A DNA stretch of 64,000 bases from Aerococcus viridans (GTDB lineage Bacteria; Bacillota; Bacilli; Lactobacillales; Aerococcaceae): NCBI RefSeq assembly GCF_001543285.1, contig NZ_CP014164.1, forward strand, positions 806,001 through 870,000. The letters run 5' to 3'. Of the stretch, positions 37,328 through 47,040 are shown piece after piece. The notes beneath the pieces were generated by a model. That model ran no database searches, was not told where the DNA came from, and was given only the letters and a program-made list of their open reading frames with translations. The position numbers were made by a program, and so were the translations under genes. The first letter of the stretch is position 1. The number at the start of each line of letters is the position of its first letter.

Positions 37328-38782
37328 ATGAAGAATTTTACATTTAGCAGTATATTATTATCAATTATTTTATCGTTAGGATTAGTTTTTGCTGTAGGAC
37401 AAACATCGGTCAAAGCAACAGAATCTGAGGATACGAGCGGCGAAACTTATGTTATCGGTTTAGACGATACATTTGCGCCAATGGGGTTCCGTGATGGGTC
37501 AGGTGAATTAGTCGGCTTTGACATCGACCTGGCCAATGCTGTAGCCGACCTTTATGGGTGGAATTTAGAATTTCAACCAATAGATTGGGTGATGAAAGAA
37601 ACTGAGTTAAATTCAGGTAATATCGATATGATCTGGAATGGTTATGGCATCACACCAGAACGTGAAGAGATGGTCTTATTCTCAGAACCTTATATCGAAT
37701 CTGGACAAATGGTTATTAGTAAGAAGGGTTCAGATATTGACGAGCTTTCTGATTTAGCAGGTAAAACCATTGCCACTCAATCAGGATCAACATCCTTAAC
37801 ATTCATGCAAGAGTGGCCAGATGACCTATACAACCAATTAGCTGATGAACCAGTCTTATATCCTTCATACAATGAAGTATTTGCTGATTTGGATGCTGAC
37901 CGTGTGGATGCTATCTATGCTGGGGATATCTATTCTCGCTATACATTAAACCAAAAAGGGACTTTAGATGAATATGAGTACTTTGTAGATGAAACATCTA
38001 TTGAACCGATGGGGGTTGGTTTTAGAAAATCAGATACTGCATTAAAAGAACAAGTGGATGCGGGGATTGAAGAATTAAGACAAAACGGGTCATATGCTGA
38101 AATTGAAGCGAAATGGTTTGGTGAAGATTCAGAATCAACGGGCTCATCAAATATTGTGATGACAGTATTACCATCATTATTAAACGGATTAAAACTCACG
38201 TTGCTTTTATTCGCAATCGTATTAATCATTTCAGTACCAATCGGTTTCTTAATCGGCATCTTACGCGTGTTTGGACCAAAATGGTTACAAGCAATTATTG
38301 AAGCTTATGTTTTCATCATGCGTGGTAGTCCACTAATGCTTCAATTGATGGTGATCTTCTTCGGTTTACCATATATTGGTATCGCCATGGATCGATTCCC
38401 AGCAGCTGTTCTAGCATATGTGATTAACTATGCAGCTTATTTTGCAGAAATCTTTAGAGGTGGTATTTCAGCAGTGCCGGACGGTCAATATGAAAGTATT
38501 TCTGTATTAGGTATTGGTAAAATGCGTGGTTTTAGAAGAATTATCTTACCACAAGTAGTGAATATTGTATTGCCTTCAATTGGTAACGAAGTGATTTCCC
38601 TAGTAAAAGATACGTCATTAGTTTATGTGATCGGACTTGGCGAGTTACTAAGAGCCGGAAATATCGCTGCTAATACCTATGCATCGCTAGCACCTTACTT
38701 AGTTGCTGGGGCGATTTACTTAATCGTGACAGCAGTACTTACATTTGTCTTACGTAAATTTGAAAATCAATTGAAATGGTAA
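37328..38782 (+). CDS. Amino-acid ABC transporter, binding protein-permease fusion
   Basis: A 484-residue fusion. A signal peptide/anchor (1-30) leads to a family 3 solute-binding domain (about 38-265: FAPMGFRDGSGELVGFDIDL, GNIDMIWNGYGITPERE). A HisM-type permease follows (about 280-484) with the EAA-like loop around YESISVLGIGKMRGFRRIILPQ. With the ATPase 15 bp downstream it forms a complete importer of a polar amino acid. The amino acid is not evident; the T-box with a UGGA bulge argues for one carried by a U73 tRNA. I choose ATG 37328, spaced correctly from GGAGG at 37314-37318, over GTG 37319. Confidence 0.9.
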   Translation: MKNFTFSSILLSIILSLGLVFAVGQTSVKATESEDTSGETYVIGLDDTFAPMGFRDGSGELVGFDIDLANAVADLYGWNLEFQPIDWVMKETELNSGNIDMIWNGYGITPEREEMVLFSEPYIESGQMVISKKGSDIDELSDLAGKTIATQSGSTSLTFMQEWPDDLYNQLADEPVLYPSYNEVFADLDADRVDAIYAGDIYSRYTLNQKGTLDEYEYFVDETSIEPMGVGFRKSDTALKEQVDAGIEELRQNGSYAEIEAKWFGEDSESTGSSNIVMTVLPSLLNGLKLTLLLFAIVLIISVPIGFLIGILRVFGPKWLQAIIEAYVFIMRGSPLMLQLMVIFFGLPYIGIAMDRFPAAVLAYVINYAAYFAEIFRGGISAVPDGQYESISVLGIGKMRGFRRIILPQVVNIVLPSIGNEVISLVKDTSLVYVIGLGELLRAGNIAANTYASLAPYLVAGAIYLIVTAVLTFVLRKFENQLKW

Positions 38783-38797
38783 AAGGGAGGTCATCGT

Positions 38798-39475
38798 ATG
38801 TCATTAAAAGTAGCAGGACTAAATAAGGCTTATAAGGATAACCAAGTGATTAAAGATTATAATTTTGAAATCAATCCTGGTGAAGTTGTGATTTTATTAG
38901 GGCGTTCAGGGACGGGTAAAACGACATTCATGCGTATTATAAACAATCTTGAAGAAGCAGACCGTGGTACGATTGAAATTAACGGTAAGGTCTTATCAAA
39001 GGATAACGGTACTAAAGCTGTCTATAGTTCAAATAGTGAGCGTCGAGCTTATCAAAATGAACTTGGCATGGTTTTCCAAGATTATCAATTGTTCCCAAAT
39101 TTAACCGTGATTCAAAATCTGATTGAAGCACCCTTAGCACAAGGGCTTAAAAACAAAGAAGAATTGATTGAAGATGGTAAAAAACTATTAGCGGATGTTG
39201 GTTTATCTGATAAAGCAGATGTTTTCCCATCAACATTGTCTGGTGGTCAAAAGCAACGGGTGGCGATTGCTAGAGCTTTAATGCTAAATCCAAGTGTCTT
39301 GTGTTTTGATGAACCTACTTCAGCTTTGGATAGAGAATCTGCTAATCAAATCGGTGGCCTTATCACGGCCTTAGCTAAAAACCAAGGTAAAGCCATTCTG
39401 ATTGTTACCCATGATACTGAGTTCGGTAAACAAATTGGAACTAGAATTGAGTCATCGACTGAATTCGCAAAATAA
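38798..39475 (+). CDS. Amino-acid ABC transporter ATP-binding protein
   Basis: A 225-residue ABC ATPase of the polar amino acid uptake family. It shows Walker A GRSGTGKTT, Q-loop VFQDYQLFP, signature LSGGQKQRVAIARAL, Walker B VLCFDEPTSALD and switch histidine VTHDTEF. It energises the permease fusion encoded just upstream and shares its T-box. Confidence 0.94.
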   Translation: MSLKVAGLNKAYKDNQVIKDYNFEINPGEVVILLGRSGTGKTTFMRIINNLEEADRGTIEINGKVLSKDNGTKAVYSSNSERRAYQNELGMVFQDYQLFPNLTVIQNLIEAPLAQGLKNKEELIEDGKKLLADVGLSDKADVFPSTLSGGQKQRVAIARALMLNPSVLCFDEPTSALDRESANQIGGLITALAKNQGKAILIVTHDTEFGKQIGTRIESSTEFAK

Positions 39476-39529
39476 TCTAAGCTAAATTCTAGATTTTATC
39501 AACTATTTAACTTAATCATGATGATTTTC

Positions 39530-39558
39530 TTGACGTGGTTAGGTTAATTTGGTAATAT
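39530..39558 (+). promoter_or_regulatory. rplU promoter
   Basis: TTGACG (39530-39535), 17 bp, TAATAT (39553-39558). Confidence 0.75.
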
Positions 39559-39564
39559 ATATGA

Positions 39565-39662
39565 TGTTGTAAAAAGTGTGAGCACCACACTGCAACCGCG
39601 CATGATATCGTATTTTAAGTGTCGAAAGACCACGTGTCGTGGCGAGTCTAAGTCTATATAAG
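39565..39662 (+). promoter_or_regulatory. Ribosomal protein L21 leader (autoregulatory)
   Basis: The roughly 110-nt 5' leader of rplU has paired elements such as GTGTGAGCACCACAC and CCACGTGTCGTGG, fitting the L21 leader class seen before rplU in Bacilli. Feedback by L21 is inferred from that class. Confidence 0.55.
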
Positions 39663-39674
39663 GAGGTGCGTTAG

Positions 39675-39983
39675 ATGTACGCAATTATTAAAACTGGTGG
39701 AAAACAAATTAAAGTTGAAGCTGGACAAGCTATCTACATTGAAAAATTAAATGCAGAAGCAGGAGACAAAGTTACTTTTGATCAAGTAGTTTTTGTTGGT
39801 GGTGACGATGTTAAAGTAGGAGCACCATTAGTTGAAGGTGCGACTGTTGAAGCAACTGTTGAAAAACAAGGTCGTCAAAAGAAAGTAACTACTTTCAAAT
39901 ACAAAGCTAAAAAAGATTCTCACCGTAAACAAGGTCATCGTCAACCATACACTAAAGTTGTTATCGACTCAATCAATGCTTAA
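39675..39983 (+). CDS. rplU: 50S ribosomal protein L21
   Basis: A 102-residue ribosomal protein with the standard [20 protein letters not shown] start and the C-terminal [20 protein letters not shown] signature. It binds 23S rRNA. It is the first gene of rplU-prp-rpmA, the usual Firmicute order, and is preceded by GGAGG and the L21 leader. Confidence 0.98.
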   Translation: MYAIIKTGGKQIKVEAGQAIYIEKLNAEAGDKVTFDQVVFVGGDDVKVGAPLVEGATVEATVEKQGRQKKVTTFKYKAKKDSHRKQGHRQPYTKVVIDSINA

Positions 39984-39999
39984 TTAAAAGTGTGATGTT

Positions 40000-40347
40000 A
40001 TGATTCAAGCAATCTTTAAAACTGACGAGAAAGATCAATTTGTTAGCTTTGAAGTTTCTGGCCACGCCTTTGCTGGTGAATATGGGCAAGATGTTGTTTG
40101 TGCAGGAGTATCCGCAGTCGTTTTATCGACAGTGAATAACCTGACACGTATGGCAAGTATCGAGCCACTTATTGAAGCCGATGAAGAAAATGGCGGTTAC
40201 TTGTATGTTGAGTTAACCAAGGATCTCTCTACAGAGCAGGGTGAACTTGCTCAAATGTTATTAACAAGTTGCTATTTGGCCTTGTCTGAAGACGTTGAAG
40301 CCAATTACGGTGACTTTATACATGTATCCAAAACAACGAAATATTAG
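40000..40347 (+). CDS. prp: Ribosomal-processing cysteine protease Prp
   Basis: Prp removes the N-terminal extension of ribosomal protein L27. The 115-residue protein contains the catalytic pair His22 (SGHAFAG) and Cys34 ([13 protein letters not shown]). It lies between rplU and rpmA, and the L27 encoded next has the extension that Prp cuts, so enzyme and substrate are present together. Confidence 0.95.
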   Translation: MIQAIFKTDEKDQFVSFEVSGHAFAGEYGQDVVCAGVSAVVLSTVNNLTRMASIEPLIEADEENGGYLYVELTKDLSTEQGELAQMLLTSCYLALSEDVEANYGDFIHVSKTTKY

Positions 40348-40360
40348 AGGAGGTTATCCC

Positions 40361-40648
40361 ATGTTGAAATTTAATTTACAATTCTTCGCCCATAAAAAAG
40401 GGGGCGGGTCTACTGCCAATGGTCGTGACTCTCAATCAAAACGTTTAGGTGCTAAACGTGCTGACGGTCAAGAAGTTTCAGGTGGTTCAATTTTATACCG
40501 TCAACGCGGTACTAAAATTTACCCAGGTGTAAACGTAGGACGCGGTGGAGACGATACTTTATTTGCTAAAGTTGACGGAATCGTTCGCTTCGAACGTAAA
40601 GGCCGTGACCAAAAACAAGTATCAGTTTACCCAGTAGCTGCTGAATAA
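40361..40648 (+). CDS. rpmA: 50S ribosomal protein L27 (with cleavable N-extension)
   Basis: A 95-residue precursor starting [16 protein letters not shown]. The first ten residues form the Firmicute-type extension, expected to be cut by Prp after FFA so that the mature N-terminus can reach the peptidyl-transferase centre. The body has the standard L27 sequence, for example [15 protein letters not shown] and [14 protein letters not shown] 40361 follows AGGAGG. Confidence 0.97.
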   Translation: MLKFNLQFFAHKKGGGSTANGRDSQSKRLGAKRADGQEVSGGSILYRQRGTKIYPGVNVGRGGDDTLFAKVDGIVRFERKGRDQKQVSVYPVAAE

Positions 40649-40662
40649 TCTGATATGAATAG

Positions 40663-40695
40663 AGCGCTTGAACTTAAGGTTCAGGCGCTTTTCTT
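40663..40695 (+). terminator. Terminator of rplU-prp-rpmA
   Basis: AGCGCTTGAAC, 5-nt loop, GTTCAGGCGCT, then a T-rich tract; one G-U pair. The following 195 bp up to 40889 hold no gene or motif I can name. Confidence 0.85.
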
Positions 40696-40889
40696 TTGCC
40701 TGAAAAAAATCCTATAATCTATCTAGAACAGCTTAGGTTATTGATGCTATTTTGGCATAAAGACAAGATGGATGTATCTGTGATGGCTTATTGTGTGTTT
40801 TAAGACAGACTATAACCGCAATGATTGACAGGAAGCTATCCTTCGTTGAAAATAGGTATGTAGTAGGATAATGAGAGAGAGGAAGTACT

Positions 40890-41924
40890 ATGTCAGTAGA
40901 AAATATCAACCAATTATTTGGTGTATTGCATGACTCAACGATTTTGATTCAAGAAGCGCTGGAGTTTTCTTACCTAGAAGCTTTATTTGAAACTTTGCAA
41001 AATCTTGCTGATGGTGAAGTGCAACAAATCGACCAACGACCAAGTGATGAAGAAGCTGAACAATTGAGAGAGATTTATAGTAATATCAATCTCCAAGAAT
41101 ATGAAGCTGAAGACATTCGTAAGGCGGTTCAATTTGCCTTTATTGAAGGGGAAAAAGCTGATCAATTACAAGCTAATTATCATATGACACCTGAAGCTAT
41201 CGCGGTTTTAATGGGGTACTTTGCTACTAAACTGGTAGACCATGGGCATTTAGCTGATAAAGCAGACCATACGGAGATCACCTTCTTTGATTCGACAATG
41301 GGGACTGGAAACTTGTACGCCATTATTTATAACGCTTTGAAGGCATCTGGTTATAAAATTCAAGGATTTGGTTATGATAACGATGACTTAATGTTGTCAA
41401 TCGCGGACGTTTCCACCCGTCTACAAGATATCCCAGCTAATTTATATTTAGGAGATTCATTACAAAATCTGATTGTCCCACCAAGTGATCTAATTGTAGG
41501 TGACCTACCCTTAGGCTATTATCCTGTAGATGAAGTAGCTGACACCTATTCTTCAGCTAAAAACCGTGAGGAAGGTCAACATGCTTTTGTTCATTATTTG
41601 ATGGTAGAACAAGGGTTACGTTACTTGAAACCGAATGGTTGGGGTATTTATATTGTGCCTGCTGGCCTTATCCAAGATGAAAATATTAAGACCTTAATTG
41701 AAGCTATAGGTGAGCATGGTTATTTCCAAGCTTTATTGTCACTACCAAGCAATCTTTTCAATAATGAGAAATCTAGAAAAGCTATTTTATTAGTGCAAAA
41801 AGCGGGCGACAAGGCTAAACAAAGTGAGAATGTACTTGTTGGTGAAATTCCGGACTTGAAGAGTCAGGAAGAATTGCCAAAGTTTTTGGGAGCTTTTGAA
41901 AACTTTCTTGAGAAAATGAAGTAG
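40890..41924 (+). CDS. YtxK-like class I SAM methyltransferase
   Basis: A 344-residue protein with a Rossmann methyltransferase core related to N6-adenine DNA methylases. It shows the SAM-binding DSTMGTGNLYAIIYNAL and, where adenine methylases have NPPY, the variant DLPLGYYP typical of the YtxK group. The substrate is unknown. YtxK homologues sit between late-competence genes and ackA in several Bacilli, and ackA follows here. The start ATG 40890 follows GAGAGAGG. Confidence 0.85.
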   Translation: MSVENINQLFGVLHDSTILIQEALEFSYLEALFETLQNLADGEVQQIDQRPSDEEAEQLREIYSNINLQEYEAEDIRKAVQFAFIEGEKADQLQANYHMTPEAIAVLMGYFATKLVDHGHLADKADHTEITFFDSTMGTGNLYAIIYNALKASGYKIQGFGYDNDDLMLSIADVSTRLQDIPANLYLGDSLQNLIVPPSDLIVGDLPLGYYPVDEVADTYSSAKNREEGQHAFVHYLMVEQGLRYLKPNGWGIYIVPAGLIQDENIKTLIEAIGEHGYFQALLSLPSNLFNNEKSRKAILLVQKAGDKAKQSENVLVGEIPDLKSQEELPKFLGAFENFLEKMK

Positions 41925-41983
41925 GCTTTGAAATAGCTACTTTGCAAAAAATGCATTTTCAAGAGAATAGAACACTAATGTCT

Positions 41984-42013
41984 TTACCATAACGAAACAT
42001 GTCATGTTATAAT
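41984..42013 (+). promoter_or_regulatory. ackA promoter
   Basis: TTACCA (41984-41989), 18 bp, TATAAT (42008-42013). Confidence 0.65.
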
Positions 42014-42058
42014 GGAGTATATTAAATAATATTGATTTAAGATTAAAGGAGAGAAACC

Positions 42059-43261
42059 ATGTCTAAAGTAATTGCTGTAAACGCAGGTTCTTCTAGTTTA
42101 AAATTTAAAATTTACGAAGTACCTAATGAAGAGGTTGTAGCTTCAGGTCAAATCGACCGTATTGGAATCGGTAACTCTAACATTTCTATTAAGTATGGTG
42201 AAGGCCAAAAATTTGAGGATGTTAAAGATATTGATAACCATGAAGTAGCTATTGAATTCTTATTAAACCAATTAGGCACTTTAAACATTATTACTAGTTA
42301 TGATGAAATATCTGGTACTGGCCACCGTGTGGTAGCTGGTGGAGAAATATTTAAAGAGTCTACGTTATTAGATGATGAGGCAATTCAAAAAATTGAGGAG
42401 TTAGCAGAATTTGCACCTCTACATAATGGACCAGAAGCTCGAGCTATTCGCGCTTTCCAAAAAGTATTGCCTGGAAAACCTGCTGTCGGCATTTTTGATA
42501 CATCATTCCACTCAACAATGCCTGAAGTAGCATATTTATATTCTATTCCATTAGAGTACTATGAAGAATTTGGTGCTCGTCGTTATGGTGCACATGGCAC
42601 TTCACACAGATATGTAGCCAATCGGGCAGCTGAACTAATGGGTAAACCTATTGAAGATTTAAAAATTATTACTTGTCATTTAGGTAACGGGGGTTCTATT
42701 ACTGCTGTAGAGGGTGGTAAATCTGTTGATACTTCTATGGGCTTCACACCATTAGCAGGTATTACAATGGGTACACGTTCAGGTGATATTGATACATCTT
42801 TAGTTCAATTTTTAATGAAGAAATTGAATATTACTGATATCGATGACATGGTCTCTATTTTGAATAATAAATCTGGTTTATTAGGTTTATCAGGTGTGTC
42901 ATCTGATATGCGAGATGTTGAAGATGCAGCTGATAATGGTGACCAACGTTCACAAACTACCTTAGAAATCTTCTACGACCGCGTACGTAAATACATTGGT
43001 CAATACATCGCTGTAATGGGTGGCGTTGATGCCGTTGTATTTACAGCAGGTATTGGTGAAAACTCTGGCCGTACACGTGCAGAAATCATTGATGACCATA
43101 TGGCATTCTTCGGTATGAAGATCGATGCTGCAGCAAACGATACACGTGATGAAGCAAAAATTTCTAGCGAAGATTCGAAAGTTGCTATCTACACGATTCC
43201 AACGGACGAGGAGTTAGTAATCGTTCGCGATACTGTACGTTTAGGTAACATTAACGAATAA
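42059..43261 (+). CDS. ackA: Acetate kinase
   Basis: Converts acetyl-phosphate and ADP to acetate and ATP in overflow and mixed-acid metabolism. The 400-residue protein has the family start VNAGSSSLKFKIYE, the catalytic FDTSFHSTMPEVAYLYSIP, GTSHRYVANRAAELMGK and HLGNGGSITAVEGGKSVDTS, and the C-terminal GIGENSGRTRAEI. It is monocistronic, with its own promoter and terminator. Confidence 0.98.
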   Translation: MSKVIAVNAGSSSLKFKIYEVPNEEVVASGQIDRIGIGNSNISIKYGEGQKFEDVKDIDNHEVAIEFLLNQLGTLNIITSYDEISGTGHRVVAGGEIFKESTLLDDEAIQKIEELAEFAPLHNGPEARAIRAFQKVLPGKPAVGIFDTSFHSTMPEVAYLYSIPLEYYEEFGARRYGAHGTSHRYVANRAAELMGKPIEDLKIITCHLGNGGSITAVEGGKSVDTSMGFTPLAGITMGTRSGDIDTSLVQFLMKKLNITDIDDMVSILNNKSGLLGLSGVSSDMRDVEDAADNGDQRSQTTLEIFYDRVRKYIGQYIAVMGGVDAVVFTAGIGENSGRTRAEIIDDHMAFFGMKIDAAANDTRDEAKISSEDSKVAIYTIPTDEELVIVRDTVRLGNINE

Positions 43262-43279
43262 TCAAACATTTTCCAAAAG

Positions 43280-43319
43280 ACTCAAGTTGTCTCTAATGAG
43301 ATAGCTTGGGTATTTTTTT
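43280..43319 (+). terminator. ackA terminator
   Basis: A 14-bp stem (ACTCAAGTTGTCTC against GAGATAGCTTGGGT, several G-U pairs), loop TAAT, then seven T. Confidence 0.88.
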
Positions 43320-43377
43320 ATCAAATGCTGTAATTTAATTTCATTTATATCCATTTTCCAGGATAAATCGTAATTTA

Positions 43378-43394
43378 TTGAAAAAATATTTCAA
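43378..43394. promoter_or_regulatory. Candidate MurR operator
   Basis: TTGAAA and TTTCAA form a 17-bp palindrome with a 5-bp centre, covering the -35 box of the mupG promoter. The cluster ends with an RpiR-type regulator, so this is its likely binding site; not verified. Confidence 0.5.
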
Positions 43395-43405
43395 CATGCT
43401 ATAAT
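43378..43405 (+). promoter_or_regulatory. mupG operon promoter
   Basis: TTGAAA (43378-43383), 16 bp, TATAAT (43400-43405). Confidence 0.7.
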
Positions 43406-43466
43406 AAATTTTAAGTTAAACGTTGTCGAAATATAGCGCATGATAATGACTAAATGAGGTGACTAT

Positions 43467-44528
43467 ATGTATGGTTTTTCCGTATATTTAAATGAGGCAA
43501 TTGACCGTGATTACATCGATCGCATGTTTGCTGCTGGTTTTACTGGTATTTTTACATCAATCCACATTCCAGAAGATGATCCCACTGCCTTTCTAGATCG
43601 AATGCGGGACCTTGGAGCCATCGCGAAGGCTTATGACTTGTCGCTAGTCGTGGATATTTCAGGGACCAGCCTCCATAAAATTGGTGGGTCATTTGAAGAT
43701 ATCAGGCCGGTCATTGATCTAGGGATTACGGGTTTGCGGATTGATTATGGCATTGGATTTGAAACGGTAGCTCGTTTAAGTCGTGAAATTAATATCGCTT
43801 TAAATGCGAGCACACTGACTGCACAAGATCTAGATCAACTCCGCTATTATCAAGTGGATTTAAGCCATATCACCGCTTGGCATAACTACTATCCGCGCCC
43901 AGAAACTGGCTTAGGTATGGACACCTTTAAACACCACAACCGTTGGCTGAAGTCGACGGGTCTTCGGACCATGGCTTTTGTCCCTGGTGATGACAAAATG
44001 AGGGGGCCAATCCACGCTGGCTTGCCGACGGTTGAAGCCCACCGAAGCCTGCATCCTATGGCGGGAACCCTAGATTTAATCACTAATGGCCATATTGACG
44101 ATGTGTATATCGGTGATCCAGCAATTTCAAGGGATGTCCTTTTTCAATTTAAAGAATATATTGAAAAAAACAAGATTTGTTTAAGGGTGGAAAGTGCAAG
44201 GGACGCGGTTGCTGAACAGGTGGAATGGATTTTAGGTGACCATACTAATCGGCAAGATGCGGCAGCTTTAGTGGTTAGGAGCCAAGAATCAAGACGACAA
44301 TTAAGGCCAAATGACTCAATCAAAGCAGTGAATACTAGTGCGCGACAATTTGGCGCTATCACTGTCGATAATGAAGGCTACGGACGCTACCAGGGAGAAG
44401 TACAAATTTGTAAGGTCGATTTACTAGAAGATGAGAAAGTGAATGTGGTTGGACGGGTGACTCAGGCAGATAGAGACTTGATTGCCTTCATTGGACCAGG
44501 ACAAACATTTAAATTGTTGCATAAGTAA
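43467..44528 (+). CDS. mupG: 6-phospho-N-acetylmuramidase MupG (DUF871)
   Basis: A 353-residue TIM-barrel protein of the DUF871 family, whose characterised members hydrolyse MurNAc-6-phosphate-GlcNAc inside the cell during peptidoglycan recycling. Family features are the start MYGFSVYLNEAIDRDYIDRM, TSIHIPEDDP, DISGTSLHKIG, and HNYYPRPETGLG. The gene order mupG-murQ-murP-murR strongly supports the MurNAc function. It starts at ATG 43467 after GAGGTG and ends 13 bp before murQ. Confidence 0.88.
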   Translation: MYGFSVYLNEAIDRDYIDRMFAAGFTGIFTSIHIPEDDPTAFLDRMRDLGAIAKAYDLSLVVDISGTSLHKIGGSFEDIRPVIDLGITGLRIDYGIGFETVARLSREINIALNASTLTAQDLDQLRYYQVDLSHITAWHNYYPRPETGLGMDTFKHHNRWLKSTGLRTMAFVPGDDKMRGPIHAGLPTVEAHRSLHPMAGTLDLITNGHIDDVYIGDPAISRDVLFQFKEYIEKNKICLRVESARDAVAEQVEWILGDHTNRQDAAALVVRSQESRRQLRPNDSIKAVNTSARQFGAITVDNEGYGRYQGEVQICKVDLLEDEKVNVVGRVTQADRDLIAFIGPGQTFKLLHK

Positions 44529-44541
44529 TGGAGGAAAAGAG

Positions 44542-45438
44542 ATGAGTGTAGAAATTAATCAGTTAACGACTGAGAAGCGGAATCCAAATACGATGCATTT
44601 GGACCAGATGTCAGTTGGTCAAGTACTTGAGCTGATGAATAAGGAAGACCAACAGGTGCCTGAAGCGATTGCGGAAGCGCTTGGACAAATTGAAGCGGCG
44701 ATTGAAATGATTATTCAGTCTTTAAAAGCTGGCGGCCGGTTAATTTATTTTGGGGCCGGAACGTCTGGTCGCTTAGGCGTCTTGGATGCAGCTGAGTGTG
44801 TACCGACTTTTGGGGTCTCACCAGACTTGGTGGTCGGCTTGATTGCGGGTGGCGACAAGGCCATGGTTGAAGCGGTTGAGGGCGCTGAGGATTCCCTGAC
44901 CTTGGCAGAAGAAGATTTCAAAAAGTTGAACTTAAATGCCAATGATACAGTTGTTGGGATTGCTGCTTCGGGCCGAACGCCTTATGTAATTGGGGGCTTG
45001 CAATACGCCCAAAGTATTGGTGCGAAAACGGTGTCTATTGCCTGCAATCAGCAAGCGAAGATTAGCCGTTTTGCTCAAATTCCTGTTGAAGTAGATTGTG
45101 GGCCAGAAGTTTTAACTGGATCTACACGGTTAAAAGCTGGCACAGCCCAAAAGTTGATTTTGAATATGTTATCGACAGTTTCGATGATCGGCATCGGGAA
45201 AGTCTATCAAAACTTGATGGTGGATGTGCAAGCGACCAATGAAAAGTTAGCAGAACGGTCCAAAAGGATTATTATGGCAGCAACTGAATGTACTTATGAA
45301 GATGCAGTACGCTATTTTGAAGCAGCCAATCAAAATGTCAAAGTCGCCATCGTGATGATTTTAACCAATTTAGATGCGACAGAAGCTAGTCAAAAAATAA
45401 ATGCAGCCAATGGTTTTGTTAACCAAGTAATCAAATGA
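44542..45438 (+). CDS. murQ: N-acetylmuramic acid 6-phosphate etherase
   Basis: MurQ cleaves D-lactate from MurNAc-6-phosphate to give GlcNAc-6-phosphate. The 298-residue SIS-domain protein has the family signature GAGTSGRLGVLDAAECVPTFG, IAASGRTPYVIGGL and EVLTGSTRLKAGTAQKLIL. I use ATG 44542, behind GGAGG; the frame extends upstream into mupG without homology. It lies 16 bp before the PTS gene. Confidence 0.96.
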   Translation: MSVEINQLTTEKRNPNTMHLDQMSVGQVLELMNKEDQQVPEAIAEALGQIEAAIEMIIQSLKAGGRLIYFGAGTSGRLGVLDAAECVPTFGVSPDLVVGLIAGGDKAMVEAVEGAEDSLTLAEEDFKKLNLNANDTVVGIAASGRTPYVIGGLQYAQSIGAKTVSIACNQQAKISRFAQIPVEVDCGPEVLTGSTRLKAGTAQKLILNMLSTVSMIGIGKVYQNLMVDVQATNEKLAERSKRIIMAATECTYEDAVRYFEAANQNVKVAIVMILTNLDATEASQKINAANGFVNQVIK

Positions 45439-45454
45439 TAAGGGGATGGGTATC

Positions 45455-46951
45455 ATGGCTAAAATCAGTAATGAAGCACGTTTAGCACAAGCAATTTACC
45501 AACATATTGGCGGACCAACTAACACGAGCAAAGTGTACAACTGTATGACTCGAGTCCGGATCGACATCAAAGACGACCAAAAAGTTGACATGGAATCCTT
45601 GAAACAGGTAGATGGCGTCATGGGCGTTGTTGAAGACGGAGACACCTTGCAAGTGGTTGTAGGTCCAGGGACGGCAGCCAAGGTAGCCACTATTATGGCT
45701 GACCAAGGGCATGTCCAACAAGGACGCCAAGTTCAAGAAAACCTTGACCAAGATTTAACTTCAGGGCGTTCTGAAGCTGAACGAATCACTGCAGAAAATA
45801 AAAATAAACAAAAACAAAAGAATAATACACCTTTTAAACAAGCCCTAAAAGTCATTGCGTCGATTTTTGTGCCTTTAATTCCTGCCTTCGTTGGGGCCGG
45901 TATTATTGGTGGGATTGCCTCAATTATTCAAAATATGTTGACCGCGGGTGCATTAGAGCCTGGCATGTGGGACAACATTTTCCTTGTCCTTAAAATCCTT
46001 CAAAATGGGCTATTTGCCTACTTAAATATTTACATTGGTATTAATGCTGCCCGGGTATTCGGTGCAACAGAAGGCCTTGGTGGGGTTGTTGCAGGGGTTA
46101 CTTACTTAACTGGTATGTTACCTGAGGCGCCACTTCCAAATATCTTTACAGGTGGCGACTTAGCGGCAGGTCAAGGTGGGGTCATCGGGGTTATTATCGC
46201 CGTTTACCTCTTGTCATTAATTGAGAAAAGCTTACGTAAATTTATTCCAGATGCCATCGATATCATCGTAACGCCAACCATTTCTCTACTAGTTGTTGGG
46301 ATGATGACCATTTTCTTGATTATGCCAATCGCAGGATTTATCTCCACTTCACTTGTTGGTGCCATCAACTGGATATTACAAGTAGGTGGTGCATTTGCCG
46401 GCTTTATCTTGGGTGCAACATTCCTACCTTTAGTCATGTTTGGATTACATCAAATCCTGACCCCAATTCATATTGAAATGATTGCGGCTACAGGTAAAAC
46501 CGTACTACTACCCATCCTTGCTATGGCAGGTGCCGGTCAAGTCGGTGCCGCCTTCGCGCTCTGGTTAAAATGCCGCCAGAACAAGCAATTAACCAACATT
46601 ATTAAAGGGTCTCTACCAGTAGGTATTTTAGGCATCGGTGAACCCTTGATTTATGCCGTAACCCTGCCTTTAGGTCGTCCCTTTGTCACAGCCTGCCTAG
46701 GGGGCGGTATCGGTGGTGCAGTCTTAGGTGCAATCGGTGGCGTTGGTGCTACTGCCATTGGACCATCGGGTGTTGCCTTAATTCCATTGATTGCTGACGG
46801 ACAATGGCCAGCATATGTCATGGGTCTTGTTGCAGCTTATATAGGTGGCTTCATCCTGACTTACTTCTTCGGTGTGCCCCAAACTGCCCAAGCCCCAAGT
46901 GAGATTACAGGATCACCATCAAATACCATGGAAGCATTAGACAATTTATAG
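45455..46951 (+). CDS. murP: PTS EIIBC, MurNAc-type
   Basis: A 498-residue phosphotransferase permease with an N-terminal EIIB (phospho-cysteine Cys30 in VYNCMTRVRIDIKD). A charged linker leads to an EIIC of about ten membrane segments, including the substrate loop GLHQILTPIHIEMIA and the GIGEPLIYAVTLPLGRPF motif. There is no EIIA, as in MurP proteins, which borrow one from another system. Context predicts MurNAc or MurNAc-GlcNAc as substrate. ATG 45455 is chosen because AGGGG (45441-45445) is well spaced from it; the ATG at 45446 overlaps that site. Confidence 0.88.
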   Translation: MAKISNEARLAQAIYQHIGGPTNTSKVYNCMTRVRIDIKDDQKVDMESLKQVDGVMGVVEDGDTLQVVVGPGTAAKVATIMADQGHVQQGRQVQENLDQDLTSGRSEAERITAENKNKQKQKNNTPFKQALKVIASIFVPLIPAFVGAGIIGGIASIIQNMLTAGALEPGMWDNIFLVLKILQNGLFAYLNIYIGINAARVFGATEGLGGVVAGVTYLTGMLPEAPLPNIFTGGDLAAGQGGVIGVIIAVYLLSLIEKSLRKFIPDAIDIIVTPTISLLVVGMMTIFLIMPIAGFISTSLVGAINWILQVGGAFAGFILGATFLPLVMFGLHQILTPIHIEMIAATGKTVLLPILAMAGAGQVGAAFALWLKCRQNKQLTNIIKGSLPVGILGIGEPLIYAVTLPLGRPFVTACLGGGIGGAVLGAIGGVGATAIGPSGVALIPLIADGQWPAYVMGLVAAYIGGFILTYFFGVPQTAQAPSEITGSPSNTMEALDNL

Positions 46952-46970
46952 TAAGATATGAATAACTGGA

Positions 46971-47003
46971 AAAGGGCTGTCAACTCCTTGCTGACAGTCC
47001 TTT
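46971..47003 (+). terminator. Hairpin after murP, partial terminator
   Basis: AAAGGGCTGTCA and TGACAGTCCTTT pair with one G-U. The T tract is short, so read-through into murR is likely. Confidence 0.55.
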
Positions 47004-47040
47004 AAATTTGTGAAATGATAAACGTTAGAGAGGTGCCAAG